From positions 32,474,501 to 32,538,500 of the forward strand of contig NC_132992.1 of the NCBI RefSeq assembly GCF_048564905.1: DNA of 64,000 nucleotides, in the 5' to 3' direction. Position numbers and translations under genes: made by a program. This DNA comes from Vicugna pacos (taxonomy: Eukaryota > Chordata > Mammalia > Artiodactyla > Camelidae). Positions 22,272 through 35,443 of the stretch are shown one piece after another. The notes below the pieces were generated by a model, which was not told the DNA's origin, did not search any database, and saw nothing but the letters and a program-made list of their open reading frames with translations. Position 1 is the first letter of the stretch. Every line of letters begins with the position of its first letter.

Positions 22272-23764
22272 TGCCTGCAGAGCGCATGTTATAATCATGT
22301 GATTGATGGGGCATTAAGTACCGCAGTTGCCTTAAGGGGTGGGTGCGTAGAACGGTTTCATGCACCAAGTTGATAAATAAGGACACAAAGATCCACAAAG
22401 GAGCCAGCACTACAAACGGAAATCAAAGAGCGACACAGCAGCAATAACTCTCCTCTGTGATAAGAATCAACTTAAAAATCTCTGAGTCCACAGCTAGTCG
22501 ATTTCTCAGCATCCAAACCATCATCATGTTTTTCATGTGAGGCATCTCCTCCTCAGCCCTGCAGCCCTACCTCGATCCCGGCCAACACATAGAGTGTGAG
22601 AACAGTGAGAAACTTCACCTCCCGGTTCATTCTTTTTCACCGAAGGTGTAGAAACTGAGGAATGGAGAAATTAAGTGACTTTCTCTCCATCCCACAACCA
22701 GCTAGTGGCAAAACCAGAAGAGAGCAGGTCTTCCAGCCCCTGGCCAAGAACTCCGCCTGCCACACCCCAAAACCTGGCCACCACAAGAAAGCCCCCTATT
22801 TCCCCTGTATTTGCAGTTCACATTCCTGCTGTGCTGTTCTCCCCTCTGATCAGCTGGAAAGTCTCCTCCCAGCCAAGCTGAGCTGGAAGAGTAAGAAGTC
22901 TCATGGGCGTCGTGGGAGTGTGGGGCCCTCAAAGAACTTCAGGGGCTCCACTACAGTGCCATCCTTGCTTTCTACTTCTTTCTAAAAAACATTCCTTGAA
23001 ATCTCATATCCTGCCCTTGGTCCTTTTGCATTCCTATGGAAGCCTAGCTCATACCAAGTGCACAGCAGGTGTTCAGTATAAAGAAGAAAGACTGGTCTCC
23101 CACTGTCTCATCTCAGCCTAAGTAAACTCCTGTCATTAGGGACCCTGCTCCTCACCCCCTGCCCTTGGTCCCTGCAGCAGTGCCTCTGATCCTATCTGCT
23201 AAGGAACGGACCAATCGATGGCCAGAGCCTGCCTTCCATTCAGAAACAAAATCTCCCCTCCTTTCTTTTTCAAAATAAATGCAAGTCAGCAATATGGCAA
23301 AGCTGCTAAGGAAAAGAAAGCAAATGAGGCGCTATAAGATTGTAAGAATGGCAGTGTTATTATACTCAGCACTGGTCAGCTCCTCCCACAGGGTCACCAG
23401 CCTGGCATGTTCCTAAATTACCCTAAGACCTGGAGAAGTTGAACAGTGTTGAATTGCAGCCTGTGAAGGGTTATTACACAATGGGAAAGAAACCCACCAG
23501 CCTGGAGCCTGTGTTCAAAACCCGCTTTTGCCCCATGAGAACCTGAGCCATCACTTCCCCTCCCCAGGCCCACGTACAAGGTGAGAAAGCCGAAACTGAT
23601 ACAGCCTGAGGCCCCTTCCCTTTCTCACCTTTTATGATGCTCTGATCAGTCACCCCCATTTCCTATGAGCTGAGAAAAAGAAAAAACTGTCTGGAATTTC
23701 ACCAAAAAGAAGCTGAAAATGAAAATCTCCTTGAAATGAAAGTCAGCAGCAGCTGTAAATAGGC
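22272..23764. other. Intergenic, nothing recognised
   Basis: About 1.5 kb. A TACAGTG at 22952 followed at 23 bp by CTAAAAAAC is RSS-like by chance but has no partner 12-RSS. No gene was recognised. Confidence 0.4.
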
Positions 23765-23995
23765 GCTAGTAACAATAATCATTGATGGCCTACCGTCACG
23801 GGGTACTTTTCTACGTGCAAATCGCTATTCAAAGTAGCGTACATGTTTAATTTGTTCAGTCTTCATGGTAACCCATTGCTATCATTGTCCTTATTTTGTA
23901 GATGAACACAGAGAAGCAAGGAGAGGGCAAGGCACTGGCCAAGGTCGTACGGCCGGCGAGTAGCTGAGCTTGGACACGAGAGCAGGCAGCCTGCC
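23765..23995 (-). repeat. MIR SINE
   Basis: The stretch 'gtccttattttgtagatgaacacagagaagcaaggagaggg..aaggtcgtacggccggcgagtagctgagcttgga' is a diverged minus-strand MIR. Confidence 0.75.
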
Positions 23996-24014
23996 TCCAA
24001 AGATACCAGGCCAG

Positions 24015-24495
24015 CATGAAACTAGAAATCAACCACAGAAAGAAAAACAAGAGGGGAAAATGACAGCATGGAAACTAAACAACATGCTACTAAAAAAAAA
24101 ACCAGTGGGTCAGTGATGAAACCAAAGAATAAATTGTAAAAGACCTTGAGACAAATGACAATGAAAACACAGCCACACAAAATCTAGGAGATGCAGCAAA
24201 AGCAGTCCGAGGAGGGAAGTTCATAGTAGATAAAAGCCTTCCTCAAAAAAAATAGAACAATCTCAAATAAACAACCTAACCTACCATCTAAACGATTTAG
24301 AAAGAGAAGAACAAACAAAACCTAAAGTCAGCAGAAGGAAGGAAACAATAAAGATCAGGGAGGAAATAAATCAAACAGAGATTTAAAAAACAATAGGAAA
24401 AAATCAATCAAACCAAGAGCTGGTTTTTGTAAAAAGTAAACAAAATCAGCAAACCTCTGGCCAGGCTCACTAAGAAGAAAAGAAAGAGGACACAA
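24015..24495 (+). mobile_element. L1 ORF2 internal fragment
   Basis: The stretch 'aaatcaaccacagaaagaaaaac..gaaactaaacaacatgctac', then 'aaaccaagagctggtttttgtaaaaagtaaacaaaatcagcaaacctctggccaggctcac', is the ORF2 endonuclease-to-RT region of L1. It is too broken to read through and has no poly-A tail. Confidence 0.85.
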
Positions 24496-24734
24496 AGATA
24501 CAGGCCACACAACCCAAGGGTCTCCTTTTCCTGGAGCTTATGAAAAATCTGGTTTTGGGATCATGTCTCTGGGCCAAAGAGTGGGCCCAATGCCTTCCCA
24601 GAGTCCTTTCTGACAGTAGTAGGCGCTATTCTATACGGGGAAGCTTTGCAAGGAGGGCAGAACTATTTCCTATCGGGTCTCCCATGATACTACCCCACCC
24701 CCCTGCATTTATGTTTTTATACATGAGTTCTTTT

Positions 24735-24960
24735 GATAATGAAAAGAGCACACGCTCTGGAATCAGACATAAGCGAGCAAGAATCACAACTCCTCATTCA
24801 CTGTGGGACCTTGAACAGGGCGGCTTCACATCTCTAAACCTCTATTTCCCCGTAGATGAAACAGTTACAGTAATGCCTGCTTCGTAGTTATTACAAAGAT
24901 TCCACGAAATAATTGCTGCTCATGCATTCTACCTAGGGGTAGTTCAGTATAGCACTTGGC
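24735..24960 (+). repeat. MIR SINE
   Basis: Plus-strand MIR: 'gagcacacgctctggaatcagac', then 'cattcactgtgggaccttgaac', then 'tagatgaaacagttacagtaatgcctgc'. The CACTGTG here belongs to the MIR, not to an RSS. Confidence 0.8.
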
Positions 24961-25261
24961 CAAGAAAACCAAGTTCCTGTAAGTGAATCCCAGATAAATA
25001 CCCTCATTTTAGTGCTTTGGCTTTCTTCCATTTAAAAATGACAAAGGAAAACAAAACAAAACACCCCATAGAGACTTTATCCAGGGGAATTAGGAAGAAA
25101 AGCCCACGAATGAGCACTGCTCTCTTGCGAGAAATGCATGTTCTGATGGGAGAAGACAGGGACCGGCATTCGTGCCAGATCCCAAGCTGGAAAGAAGCTG
25201 TCTGAGATCTGAGGAAACTTCCACCTGCTAAGAGGACCTAGCAGCCTGTTGAAAAAAAATT

Positions 25262-25370
25262 TTGTCTGGGAGTCAGAACTCTTACTTCTTTTTGTGTGAC
25301 TGTAGGTAAGTCACTTGACCTCCTTGAGCCTCAGATTCTCACCTGTACAATCAAGGCTTTTTATTCGATG
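25262..25370 (+). repeat. MIR SINE fragment
   Basis: The stretch 'gtgtgactgtaggtaagtcacttgacctccttgagcctcagattctcacctgtacaat' is the plus-strand MIR core. Confidence 0.8.
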
Positions 25371-26284
25371 ATCTCCGTGATTCCTTTAACACTAGCGAAC
25401 TATAGGGCTCTGCCCAGCAAGAGGAGAAGGAAGCAGCCACGGGACAAAGGACATGAAATTTTGACAGATTCCCAAAATTACGAAGCACAGATTCCTGCCT
25501 GGCTGATTCCTTTATGTGACCCAATAAAATCAGAAAAAGAACTAAACAAAATACACTCGTGGTTAATCAAAGGGGATTGAAAGTCATTGCTAACCTCACA
25601 CCTACCTTGCTTTGCCTCCAGCTCACCTCCCTTGGGACATTCCTCCTCCTCTTTAATGCCTCATCGGGATTCTCAAAAACTGTGATCACTCAAGGTTGAA
25701 GCTTTTAATCTCCCATGTATAAAAGGATATGCAAATAGAGTTTCGTTTCCTGTTGAGTCTCTGCCAAGGTCTTAGCCTGGCAGTTCTGGGAAAGGAGCCA
25801 AAGACCTCATATTTCTTGGCTGTTAACATTCTCCCATCTGTGCTCAAGTCAGCAGCCCAGGCTTCAGGCTGTGGCTTGTCTATAAGTGTTACACTTTCCT
25901 AGGTTTTTTAAAGAAATTCTTAAGAATGTTTCTGCAAGAAAGTAACTTGGTCCTCGAGGAATCAAACAAAGGATTATCTGGTTATATTTTGGGACAGTAA
26001 GAAAAAGACCAGAAAGTCTGTATTCCTATATGAGAGCTTCAGAATCCAATCTTGTCAACCACTTGAGATACTGATGTTAATTAGGTCTTAGGCAATGCTT
26101 GTAAATAAGTCATCTCTGTCTCCAATACAGGGTGTTCCACATTGTACAGACACAAGGTGGAAAAGGCAATGTCCTCAGGTAGTAACACCCCTGAACAGCA
26201 TTCAAACACAAAAGACCTGAAAATCACAAGACATCTCGACGTGTTTGGGAGCCAGATGCTCTGCCAAACAACAGAATCAGGGAC
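25371..26284. other. Intergenic, just left of the duplicated array
   Basis: No gene was recognised. No D3-like segment is present directly left of the array start, although the other unit starts each have one. Confidence 0.45.
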
Positions 26285-29200
26285 CAGACTAATTGTCCCC
26301 TGTGTCTCCTGATTGAACTGACCAAACTAGCCACTGCCAACTTTACTCCACTCGAGACATACAGACCCAAGTTCACTGAAATGTTATTACCAATATTCTG
26401 ACGGAAAATGAGAAGTTCCAACCTGTGTTAAATCTGACCAACCACTAAACATGGATTCTCCTCTTTTCCTGTCAATATTCTAGCTTATTTGTATTTTTCA
26501 GTGTTTCCTTTCTGAAGCTAACTCTTAAAGGGCTCTCCTGTGCATTCTTATTTCCATTCAAGGTCAATATATGAGTTAAATCTTGAAATTTCACCAGGCA
26601 CCTCTACGGACAGACTTCCTCTTCCATTTCTCTGTCCTCCCAGGCACCAATCAGGAGCAAAGAACTCAAGCTTGGACTAACGTGGAGCACATGTCAACCA
26701 TAAAAAATACTCTCCAGGTCATTGTTCCATAGCCAGTCATTCACTTAATATCTTCTGCAGCATTTATTCCTCAATATCTTTCCCTAATCTGGATCATTGG
26801 TCCTCCACTTTATAAATTCAGACTTTCTTCTTTGAAACTGGCTCAGTGTTGATAGTCTACAAACTTTCCACCTCTCAGTTCTGTTCAATGAACTTGTCCC
26901 AAATGATTTGCATCTCAGCAGGGAAATGATGCAAACTGGGTCCCTTCCTATTCTGGCTTTTTGCTTCTCAGTCCTACCCTACCCATGTGTGTCTGGAAAG
27001 TTAGCACCACCTTGCACCATTTATGGGCATTTTTCTCAGAGGTCTGTTTGCAAAGAAGCACTTTGCATGTTTTGATGGGAGAAGATAGTTCAGGACTGAG
27101 CCTGAACTCCATTGTTATTATGACCCTGAAGGTACTTGACTCAGAAAGACTTGGAGGTGTCTACCTAAATCCAAGTCCAGCTACTACATCACTGTAAGTT
27201 GCCATTGAAAAGTGGGCTAAATACATATCACGCCTCTAAAGGCTCAGAATTGAATCTCAGATTTGTATGATATATAGATTTATGAAGATCCAGGACAAAG
27301 GCTGGAATGCATCAGTTCAGTGGACTGTAATGGGAGCTGTCCAGGTCATACACCTTCAACAGGAGAAAGAAGCAGTGTCACCTTAGACAACTCCAGCTCT
27401 CTGGTCTACCTGTGTTCTCCTGCTACCACACTTCATTCTACCGTGTATTTATTTATGGCAGATCTGCTCTACTAAAAACTAGCCTCCAGAAAGTCAACAT
27501 AATCTTTATTAGTCTTCAGATTCAAAGTAAAATAAGTGATTCTGACTTTAGAGTAAAATCTTCCACCCTCCAAAGCAGACTCCAAGGATGAGGCATAAGC
27601 AGGTCTCTAACCACCCTATATTTACATTTGGATTTATATCCCCCACTTTCTGTACATTGTTTCTGCATACAGAGAATTCAGTGATGAAAACTGAGACTCC
27701 ATCCTACATACAATAATTAACTCAACTATCAGTACAGATTGTATGGAAGAAAGACAGATTTTTATCAAAAAGTATAAAGCTTGTAATGTATTTAAAACAG
27801 AAAAGCAATAGACACTTTCCTCCTACCATGGCTTTCACTCTGATACGTTGCTTGCCATGAGGCATTAGGATGGTTCTGCCATTACTTTTTGGCTTCCACA
27901 CTCCAAGCCACCTGGCCTCCACCACACCTGGATGAGGATCTCTTTGTTCAGCATTGTCAATGCCATCACACTCATCCCAGAAGTCAGAACTGACTGTATA
28001 GATTGGCTAATAAATCTGAGAGAGCACATGTTCTAAGAGATAGTTGGAAAGTGGTAAGATAAATGGAAGCTGAGTGCTGGGTAATGGCTCAAGTCCACGG
28101 CTGACAGCCTTCTCACCACCCACCTAATCCAACAGACCTGTCTTCCTTAGGAAGCACCAGAGACCCCTATGAGGCACTAGAGACATCCTGTGGTTCCTGT
28201 ACCCCCTGACACCCCACATTTGAGTCCCTTTCCAGTTCAGAGAACAAGAGCTGCTGGCTTTGGGCCAGTTCACAACAGATGTGGGGCACAACCGCCAACC
28301 ACCCAGGAAACATCCACGGGGGCAGGGCATGAGAATCAGCCTCTCAGAAATTCCCATACTTGTGAGCCCATCAGTCATCTAACACCTGCCCAAGGGAGAC
28401 ACTGGGAGACGTTCTCCTGAGCATCTTCAAGAAGTTAATGCTTCCTGTTGGGAACTGAGAAGGATGAGTTGTGACTAAGTCTAAGAGGCTGAGAGTTAAG
28501 GGAATTAGTGGAAAACAGGTTATTACCACTTTACATGTACTTTAGGGACACCTGCTAATCTATCCAAAACTTGGACAGAACACCTTCCTGTATCACTGAC
28601 CCTGCCCACCTGCCTCTCTGAATCCACGTGGTGATCACACCCTGGACAGGCTTTCAGAGCCGTGAGCAGAAGGACCTTTCCTTTCCCCCCATGCAGGACA
28701 ACAGGGCCGGGGACTCTGCTCATCAGGCTTTACTGCTGGCTTGTTGCCAGGCCTTGCAAGGATGTCCCTGTGCTCCAACTGCTTCTAAGCGATGATATCT
28801 TGACTTTCCCTGAGTCTGTATTGCTAGTTTTTTGCCCTAAGAAAACGGTCCTTTCTGGTCAGTCCCTATTTAATAAAGCTAGGAAAAATAGGAAGCACGG
28901 GGTCAAAGTGCAAGAGAAGACACGAGGACATCAGCACCAGGGAAGATGCTGTTGTGGACTCAGAGTGTTTATCGCTTGAATTGCTATTAACCTGATCTCC
29001 CCAGAAAACATAAAGGCCGATTTTTGGATGTGTACTTTCTTAGCATCTCTGCCAGAAACTATGAGAATTCATGGAGTACAGTATCCTGCAGTTTCCACCA
29101 AAAGAAAAAGTTCTCAGCTGTGGCTGGAATGATCCAAAGTCTTGGCAAGAGCTAAAGGGGGCTGCCGGCTGCCAACCCTCTGCTACTGGAAAGCAAGTCA

Positions 29201-31453
29201 TCCATGGCTCCTCATTCTCCTCTTTCTGGGCCCTTTCTTGGACCCTCCTCCCCATCACATCATTCATATGCTTTTTATTCTATTCCCATCAAAACTTGAT
29301 CTCGAGAAATCACCTGAAATCAGTTCACACTAGTTTAGTGAACAACGGTAGTAGATGGAGGCTTTAGGTTTTCTGAGGTTGGAGTCAGAGGGAGCGAACA
29401 CTGTATTTTAACTGAGATAAGAGCCATCAGCTAAAGACTGAAGCACCATGGAGGAATTTTCAAAGGCTGAGGACACGGCCCAAAATGAAAGAGGAAGTTT
29501 GTTCTCTCTTTGTTTGGAGGTTCGGTGTGGATCAGGGGAGGGGATTATGGAGACTCCAAGAGGGCACCTCTCTTCCCATGTTCAGGAAGAGGCCCAGAAT
29601 TGGGGCCAATAAAAAAAAATTTAATGTATTTAATTTACCAGCAGGGATAGCTTTGCATGGTTGACCTTATTCAGCAGTAAACAATCATCCTGAGTTCAGC
29701 GGATGACTGCCCTGGGAAGACGGCATGGTTGGGATCTATAACTCAGTGACCCGAGCTCTTCCCTCCCTGAAGTTCATTTCAGTGTTCTAGGTCAAAAGAA
29801 ACTCAGCTGACCAAGGAGCAACTACGGTTACTATCTGGGTATATTCCCTCCCAGTGTTCTTTTTCAATGGATTATTACATACTCTGTACACGTAATCATA
29901 CTCCATATACACATTCCATCTTTTTTAACAATATAAAATCAATTCCATGTTATTAGATACTTTTACTAATCAGCATTTTTAATGAGCTACATTAATACTG
30001 TACATAGGAACATACTATGGTTTCATCAGTTCTTGTATGATGGAGAATTTGGGCAGCTTCTACATTTCTCCTGTTGTAGAATTTGCTGTAATGAATACAT
30101 TTGTATGTAACATTCTCATTATTGAAAATTATGATATGTCTATATGAGGAAAACTTTCTCTATATATAAACTACATGTACACAACCATACATTTATATAT
30201 AGATATATACACACATACACGGTCTGAAGTAAGTCCCCACCTTTCCTCAACTGGAAAATTTAAAGTTTTTGCCAACCCGATGATATCGATACATTAAATT
30301 ATAAATAAAATTATCAAATTCTATTTTTAAATGTTTAATGTCTTAATTTAGTTACACATACATAAGTCACATATTATACAGATGATTAATTTTGAAATAT
30401 TGCTTTTTTCCACTCATAATTCATAAAATTTATTTCAATTTCTTTCTAGCATCTGAAGCCGATGGATTTATCATCAGTACAGCTGCTTTTTTATCTTCAA
30501 ACATTTTCCCAAGCATCTCAAACTCACCTGTGTTTACATTGTTTCAATTAGAGCACACTGAAAATCTATATATGAAGCTACCACTAAAATATTTTGAACC
30601 ACGATACTAATTCACAATCATTACAATTATTGTGTTGCCATTTATCCTGTAAGTGAATATTCATGACCTCAACAATGAAACATTTACTTCGAAGGATTTG
30701 TTTCAACAATACTGAACATGGAATTCCAAAGTCATACGCCCAAGAATAGCTTCTAATTTTTGTTAAGCTATACTCTCACCTTTTTCACTAACCTCATCAG
30801 CTGACTTTCAGAAGAATCCATGGAAATGAATAAGGGTCTTCCCTAAACTGTACTGAACTTTGCAAAATCAAAGAATTGAATGAAAGCATTTTAATACTGC
30901 TTTTTGCAAAGATCAAATATAAGAAAGTCTCCATTCTCTGATGATAGTAACCTCACTTTATACATGTTATTTTCTCACAGTAAATTTCCCAAAGTGGACC
31001 ATTTGCCCAAACTAGAATGAATATTTGTACTATCGGTTTTCAATAAAATTAAAACAATATAATATTGTTACCAACACCTTGCCGGAATTGAAAACACCAT
31101 CATTTCAAAAAAGAAAAACCACTGTTTAAATATCTGTTTTTAAAAGCTGGTTTGTTAATGCTTTATTTACATTCTTATTGCTAGTGAATTAGAACATTTT
31201 CCCAAGGCTGTTAACCAAAGAATGACTTTCTTCATTTGTCCTTTGCCCATTCATCACTTAGTTCTTAGTGTTTTACTTACTAACTGTGTAATTGCAATAA
31301 TTTCTGCATCTGAGTTTATACCATTCAACCACAATACCAGCATTGGAGAAAAGACATTTCTGAGGTATTCTAGAGGCAGAGGGTGGTGATGGCAAGATGC
31401 CAAGGAAAGGAGAAAGGAAGAGGGTGGTTATTGTACTGCTGTGTTTCACTGTG

Positions 31454-31466
31454 ACGATATACGGAC
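31454..31466 (+). CDS. TRDD: TRDD gene segment, D2-like, intact (unit A)
   Basis: A germline diversity segment contributing to CDR3 of the TCR delta chain. The core is ACGATATACGGAC (13 nt). The 5' 12-RSS has nonamer GGTTATTGT (31426-31434), 12-bp spacer (31435-31446) and heptamer CACTGTG (31447-31453). The 3' 23-RSS has heptamer CACAGTG (31467-31473), 23-bp spacer (31474-31496) and nonamer TCAAAAACC (31497-31505). Both heptamers are consensus. The core has no stop in any frame (TIYG, RYTD, DIR). A 12-RSS on the 5' side and a 23-RSS on the 3' side is the TRDD arrangement, so it can join TRDV, another TRDD and TRDJ. It is the first TRDD found after TRDV2. The name D2-like rests on its order before a D3-like segment about 8 kb away, comparable with recalled human spacing. 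Confidence 0.93.
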
Positions 31467-33659
31467 CACAGTGGGAGAAGTGTACGAAGCCTTTGTTCAA
31501 AAACCCCAGCTGTGATCCGCTGTGTATGTCTCAGCACCGATGCGCAGCCTGTGAGTGTCATGGGGAAATAATGTAAGAGCTGACTGCCCACGTCCCCCTG
31601 ACTCTTTTCCTTAGGGATTTACTCCATGTTGTCTACTGCAGCAGTTTCAGAATGCGAACCCGTATCAACAAAGTCATCAAAACAAATAATCTCACCATAT
31701 GTTAACATCATTTACTAAATAAAGCAATGGCAACATAAAAGAGAACATTGTGGAGAAGCAAAGGGAATGAAACTCAGGACGCGAGCTGTGCACTGGGTCA
31801 CACACTAGTGTATGATGAGGCAAGAAGGTGAACCCACTTCTGTCCGTATACATAATTCCGTCTGTCACAGAGCTTGATGCACAGTACAAAACAGGTGCTC
31901 TGAAAGTGGTTGCTGTGAATTGAATTTCATCGAATTAGAAGAGACATATGTACAGATCCCAATTTTTTTTTAAATAATACATTCTCTAAAGGTATAACTA
32001 GAAGCAAATCCACAAGGTGAAAATCTGACTCTAAATCCCCACATCCTGACAGTTCATTTCTCTTGTTCTGATAAGAAAACTGACAGATGAGGGAGTAGGG
32101 ATGGCAAGAAGGTGGTTATTGGGTAGCGCTGGACAAACGAGGAGCACAGACTCTTCACAAGTAAAACAAGCATATCAAAGTCCCATGAAAGTAAACAAAT
32201 GGTGGCAGGGAGCTTTTTGTTGGGTACAGTCAGCTGGGAAGAGCTCTTGGAGATGAATCTTGAGCTGGACCTTGAGGATGCCACAAGACCTCCCCCACAG
32301 GGAATATTGTTTCAGACTCAAGGAGTCTTCTCTCTGACCTAATGCCTCCAAGCAGTGTCTTCATCACAAAGCAAAGATACCACTTATCACGTATCTTGAG
32401 ACATATTTACACTATGTGTTTTTGAGACACATTTCCTGGGAACTAAGAAAAATTTCTGTCCAATCAGAGGGTCTACCAACATTGATACACCAGATCTGAG
32501 ACCAGTCCTGGGCTCTCCTTCAGTCTACAAGTGACTCTGCATGTGTTTGATCCTAGAGCACAGGGATTAATCCCTTCATCCTGGGACTGCAGTCACCCGT
32601 TAGCACACCAGGTCCAACAGCTCTCTGAGAGTCTCTCAGAGAAAAAGCAACGCACGGAGGAAGGAAACTACACCAGGCTTCCTCTTAGGTTGCCCAAAAT
32701 TACTGGGCTGATGGCTTAAGGGATAGAATACATCAATTTAATCAAAATAAAATCAGAAGAGCCCATATTCAGAGAATATAAACAGTTCATAAAGATAACA
32801 CTTTTTACAAAATTCTCATTTTTAGAGCAGAAATGAAATGTAGATTCTTTGGGTTACTTATTTCTAAAAGAGCAGATTCTTTTAGACATTAATGTTTTAG
32901 TATGTAGTGATGAGTTGATAACACTCCTTTCTGGTATAGCAGACTGGAGGCATTCACAGTTACAGGAAGAGGAAACGTGACTACAGCCTGCTTCACACAA
33001 AACATCATGCAGAAAAAAATTCCGAACCAAAAAAAAAAAATCTTAAAAACATTGCAAAGTCAGATTACTTGCTGGTTGCAATGGGAACGTGAAACTTTAC
33101 AAACTGGATTTTTCTTTCACCATCTTATCCTAGTGTTCGAGCTTAGCCTCACCAAGTCATGATGTCTATCCTGACACAACGTAGTACCTAGGACACAACC
33201 TGCCCTACGTAGCATCCTGTGAAAAATAAACAAATGAATGAAACCTCCTCAAACCTTCAGTTCCAGCAGGAAACCAGGGAGCTAGAAGAACAAGTTAAAT
33301 GGTTCCACCAAGAAAAAACCAGACAAATCCAGAAGGTGAGACATTCTCCAGGACACCAGGCCGAGTCCTTTCAACAATCAACGTGATGAAAAGAAAACAG
33401 AATTACAGTGGAGGGAAAGCAGTGCAAGGAGAAATATCGCAGATTATAGAAACTTCAAAGATTAAGTAACTAAATGACATGCGTAGTCTTTGACTGAAAT
33501 CTTATTTCTAAAAACCATCTGTAAAAGACATTTGAGTAAGAATTAGGAAATGTGACCAAGGACTGGATAGTAAATGATTTTAGGGAATTGGTAACTTTGT
33601 TAGATGTGAAGTGATATTATGCTTATGTAGAAAAATATTTTGCTTTTTTAAAAAATGTA

Positions 33660-33775
33660 TTCTAAATGAGTATACATATGTTCATGTATAACTGAAAAAT
33701 TGTGCTCTACGCTAGAATTTGACACAACATTGTAAAATTATTATAAATCAATAAAAAATGTTAAAATAAAAGAAA
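33660..33775 (+). mobile_element. L1 3' UTR fragment
   Basis: The stretch 'gttcatgtataactgaaaaattgtgctctacgctagaatttgacacaacattgtaaaattattataaatcaataaaaaatg' is the very end of the plus-strand L1. It lies in the part of unit A missing from B and C. Confidence 0.85.
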
Positions 33776-35162
33776 ACCATCAGAAACATTTTTTAAAAAA
33801 TGCATTCTGAAGCATGCAGAAATGAACTATCATGATGATTATAATTTATTTTTAAATACTTGACCAAAATAAATGGCAAATATGGCAAACATTAACCATT
33901 GTTAAATCTAGGTGAGGAGTCTAAAGAAATTGATTCTATTCATCTCTATTTTTAATAAATAATAGTAATAATTTAAAATAACATTTCATAGTAAATAATA
34001 TTTAATAATAAATAATAATGATAACAGTACATTTTATTAGGTTTTCATTTTAAAGTGGCCAAGACGTCTGCAGCAAGTTTAAGCAGTGAAAAAGTAAAAT
34101 GTAATATATTTCTTGAAAATTAGCATACTTTCTTTAAGTATACGCTCTGCTAAAAGGAATCCTTGAATCTGTAGATGTTACAAGTTAAAACTGTGTATTC
34201 GTATGACAGGACAATGGACACCCACTGGCTACAGAGGTAAAATTAATTAGAAAACGCTAATGATGCTGTTGCATATTTTGGATCATTCTTATTCAGGAAA
34301 TAGGCATAAGTGGGGTATCTTAAAATCACTGCCTTTCAATATCTGAGATAATAATAGCTCAAAACCAAGTCTTCCACTTGTGTGGGTCTGGGGAAGCACC
34401 AGGTTTCTACACATGTACCAGTGAACTCCAGTCAGCACACTGTCCGCTCATCTCTCCTTCAGCTGGACGGGCAGCACAGAGAAAGTAAGAGAAGGTTTGG
34501 ACAAAAGCCAAAGTGTGCCCAAGACCCACTGATGAAGGGGACTTGACTAGTTTATCCATTCTTGGGGCTTTATATGGGTCTCAGTTCAAAAGCCTGGCCT
34601 CTTTTAATTCCTGTCCAGTTGCTAAGTATATTATTTGACCCATTAACCATGAAGGCCACGTCAGTCTATTCCTATTCTGTATGGTTTTGCCAAACAGTCA
34701 GGTCACCATCCCAGCTACATGTCACTTAAATGCATAAACATTATTTTTAATGGAAAGGTTGAAGAATCACCATAGAAAAGTAGTATGTGTACTGAATATT
34801 ATGAGTCAAACTCGAGGTCTTCCCTGAGCTCCCCCTGTCACCAAAGCACCACCATCATGGATCCAGCATCTGAGAGCTGGAGTACCACTGAGGAGAGCAA
34901 ACCACAGACAGATGACAGACAGACCCGTGGCCCTTGACTCTAGAAATTTCAATCAGAGTAGTTGGGTCAATTTCAACATTTTTGCAGAACTAGAAAGTCA
35001 CTGCTCATAATGACTTTTGACCAATTATTCATTGATCAAAGCATCTGATACAATTGATCTGCTAGCCACTGGCGAACAAGTAGAGCGCCGTGAAGCAGCA
35101 GAGAAAGGCTGGACTGACGGCTGCCACTGTAGCTTTGACCACACAAACCACATAGGTCACAG

Positions 35163-35430
35163 CAGTGGTTCTCAAACTACTGTCTGTGGACACCTAGGGA
35201 CCCAAGACATTTTCAGGGACTCCATGAAGTTAGAACAATGTTCATAATAATATCAGAGCAGTTTTTCCTTTTTCTTTGTGTTGACATTTGCCCTGATGTT
35301 GCAAAAGCAGCGGCGGATAAAACAGCTGGTCCATTAGCATGAATCAAGGCAGAGGCCTCAGTTCTGTATTAGGGTCATTGTGTCCTTCATTTCTATATTT
35401 GCAGGGGGGAAAAAGCAGACTTTACTTTAA
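35163..35430. mobile_element. Probable hAT-type DNA transposon remnant
   Basis: Starts CAGTGGTTCTCAAACTACTG and runs through 'attttcagggactccatgaag', 'gttgacatttgccctgatg' and 'catgaatcaaggcagaggcc' to 'gtccttcatttctatatttgca'. This resembles a known mammalian hAT deletion product (family not certain). Only its right end survives in unit B (46333-46400). Confidence 0.5.
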
Positions 35431-35443
35431 AATGCTATTGACC

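Noticed and set aside
22952-22990. TACAGTG followed at 23 bp by CTAAAAAAC
   Set aside because: The heptamer lacks CAC, there is no partner 12-RSS and no V or D body upstream.
24415-24440. GGTTTTTGT, a perfect D-RSS nonamer
   Set aside because: It lies in an L1 ORF2 fragment with no heptamer at 12 bp.
24795-24805. CACTGTG heptamer
   Set aside because: Part of a MIR core. No nonamer.
28124-28378. Minus-strand frame conserved in all four units (also 41450, 51757, 59868)
   Set aside because: No known domain, no splice or promoter context. Sharing among recent duplicates is not evidence of coding.
28523-28979. Opposed frames conserved in A and B (28523-28723 minus, 28662-28979 plus)
   Set aside because: They overlap each other on opposite strands and become altered in C and D. 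There is no family signature.
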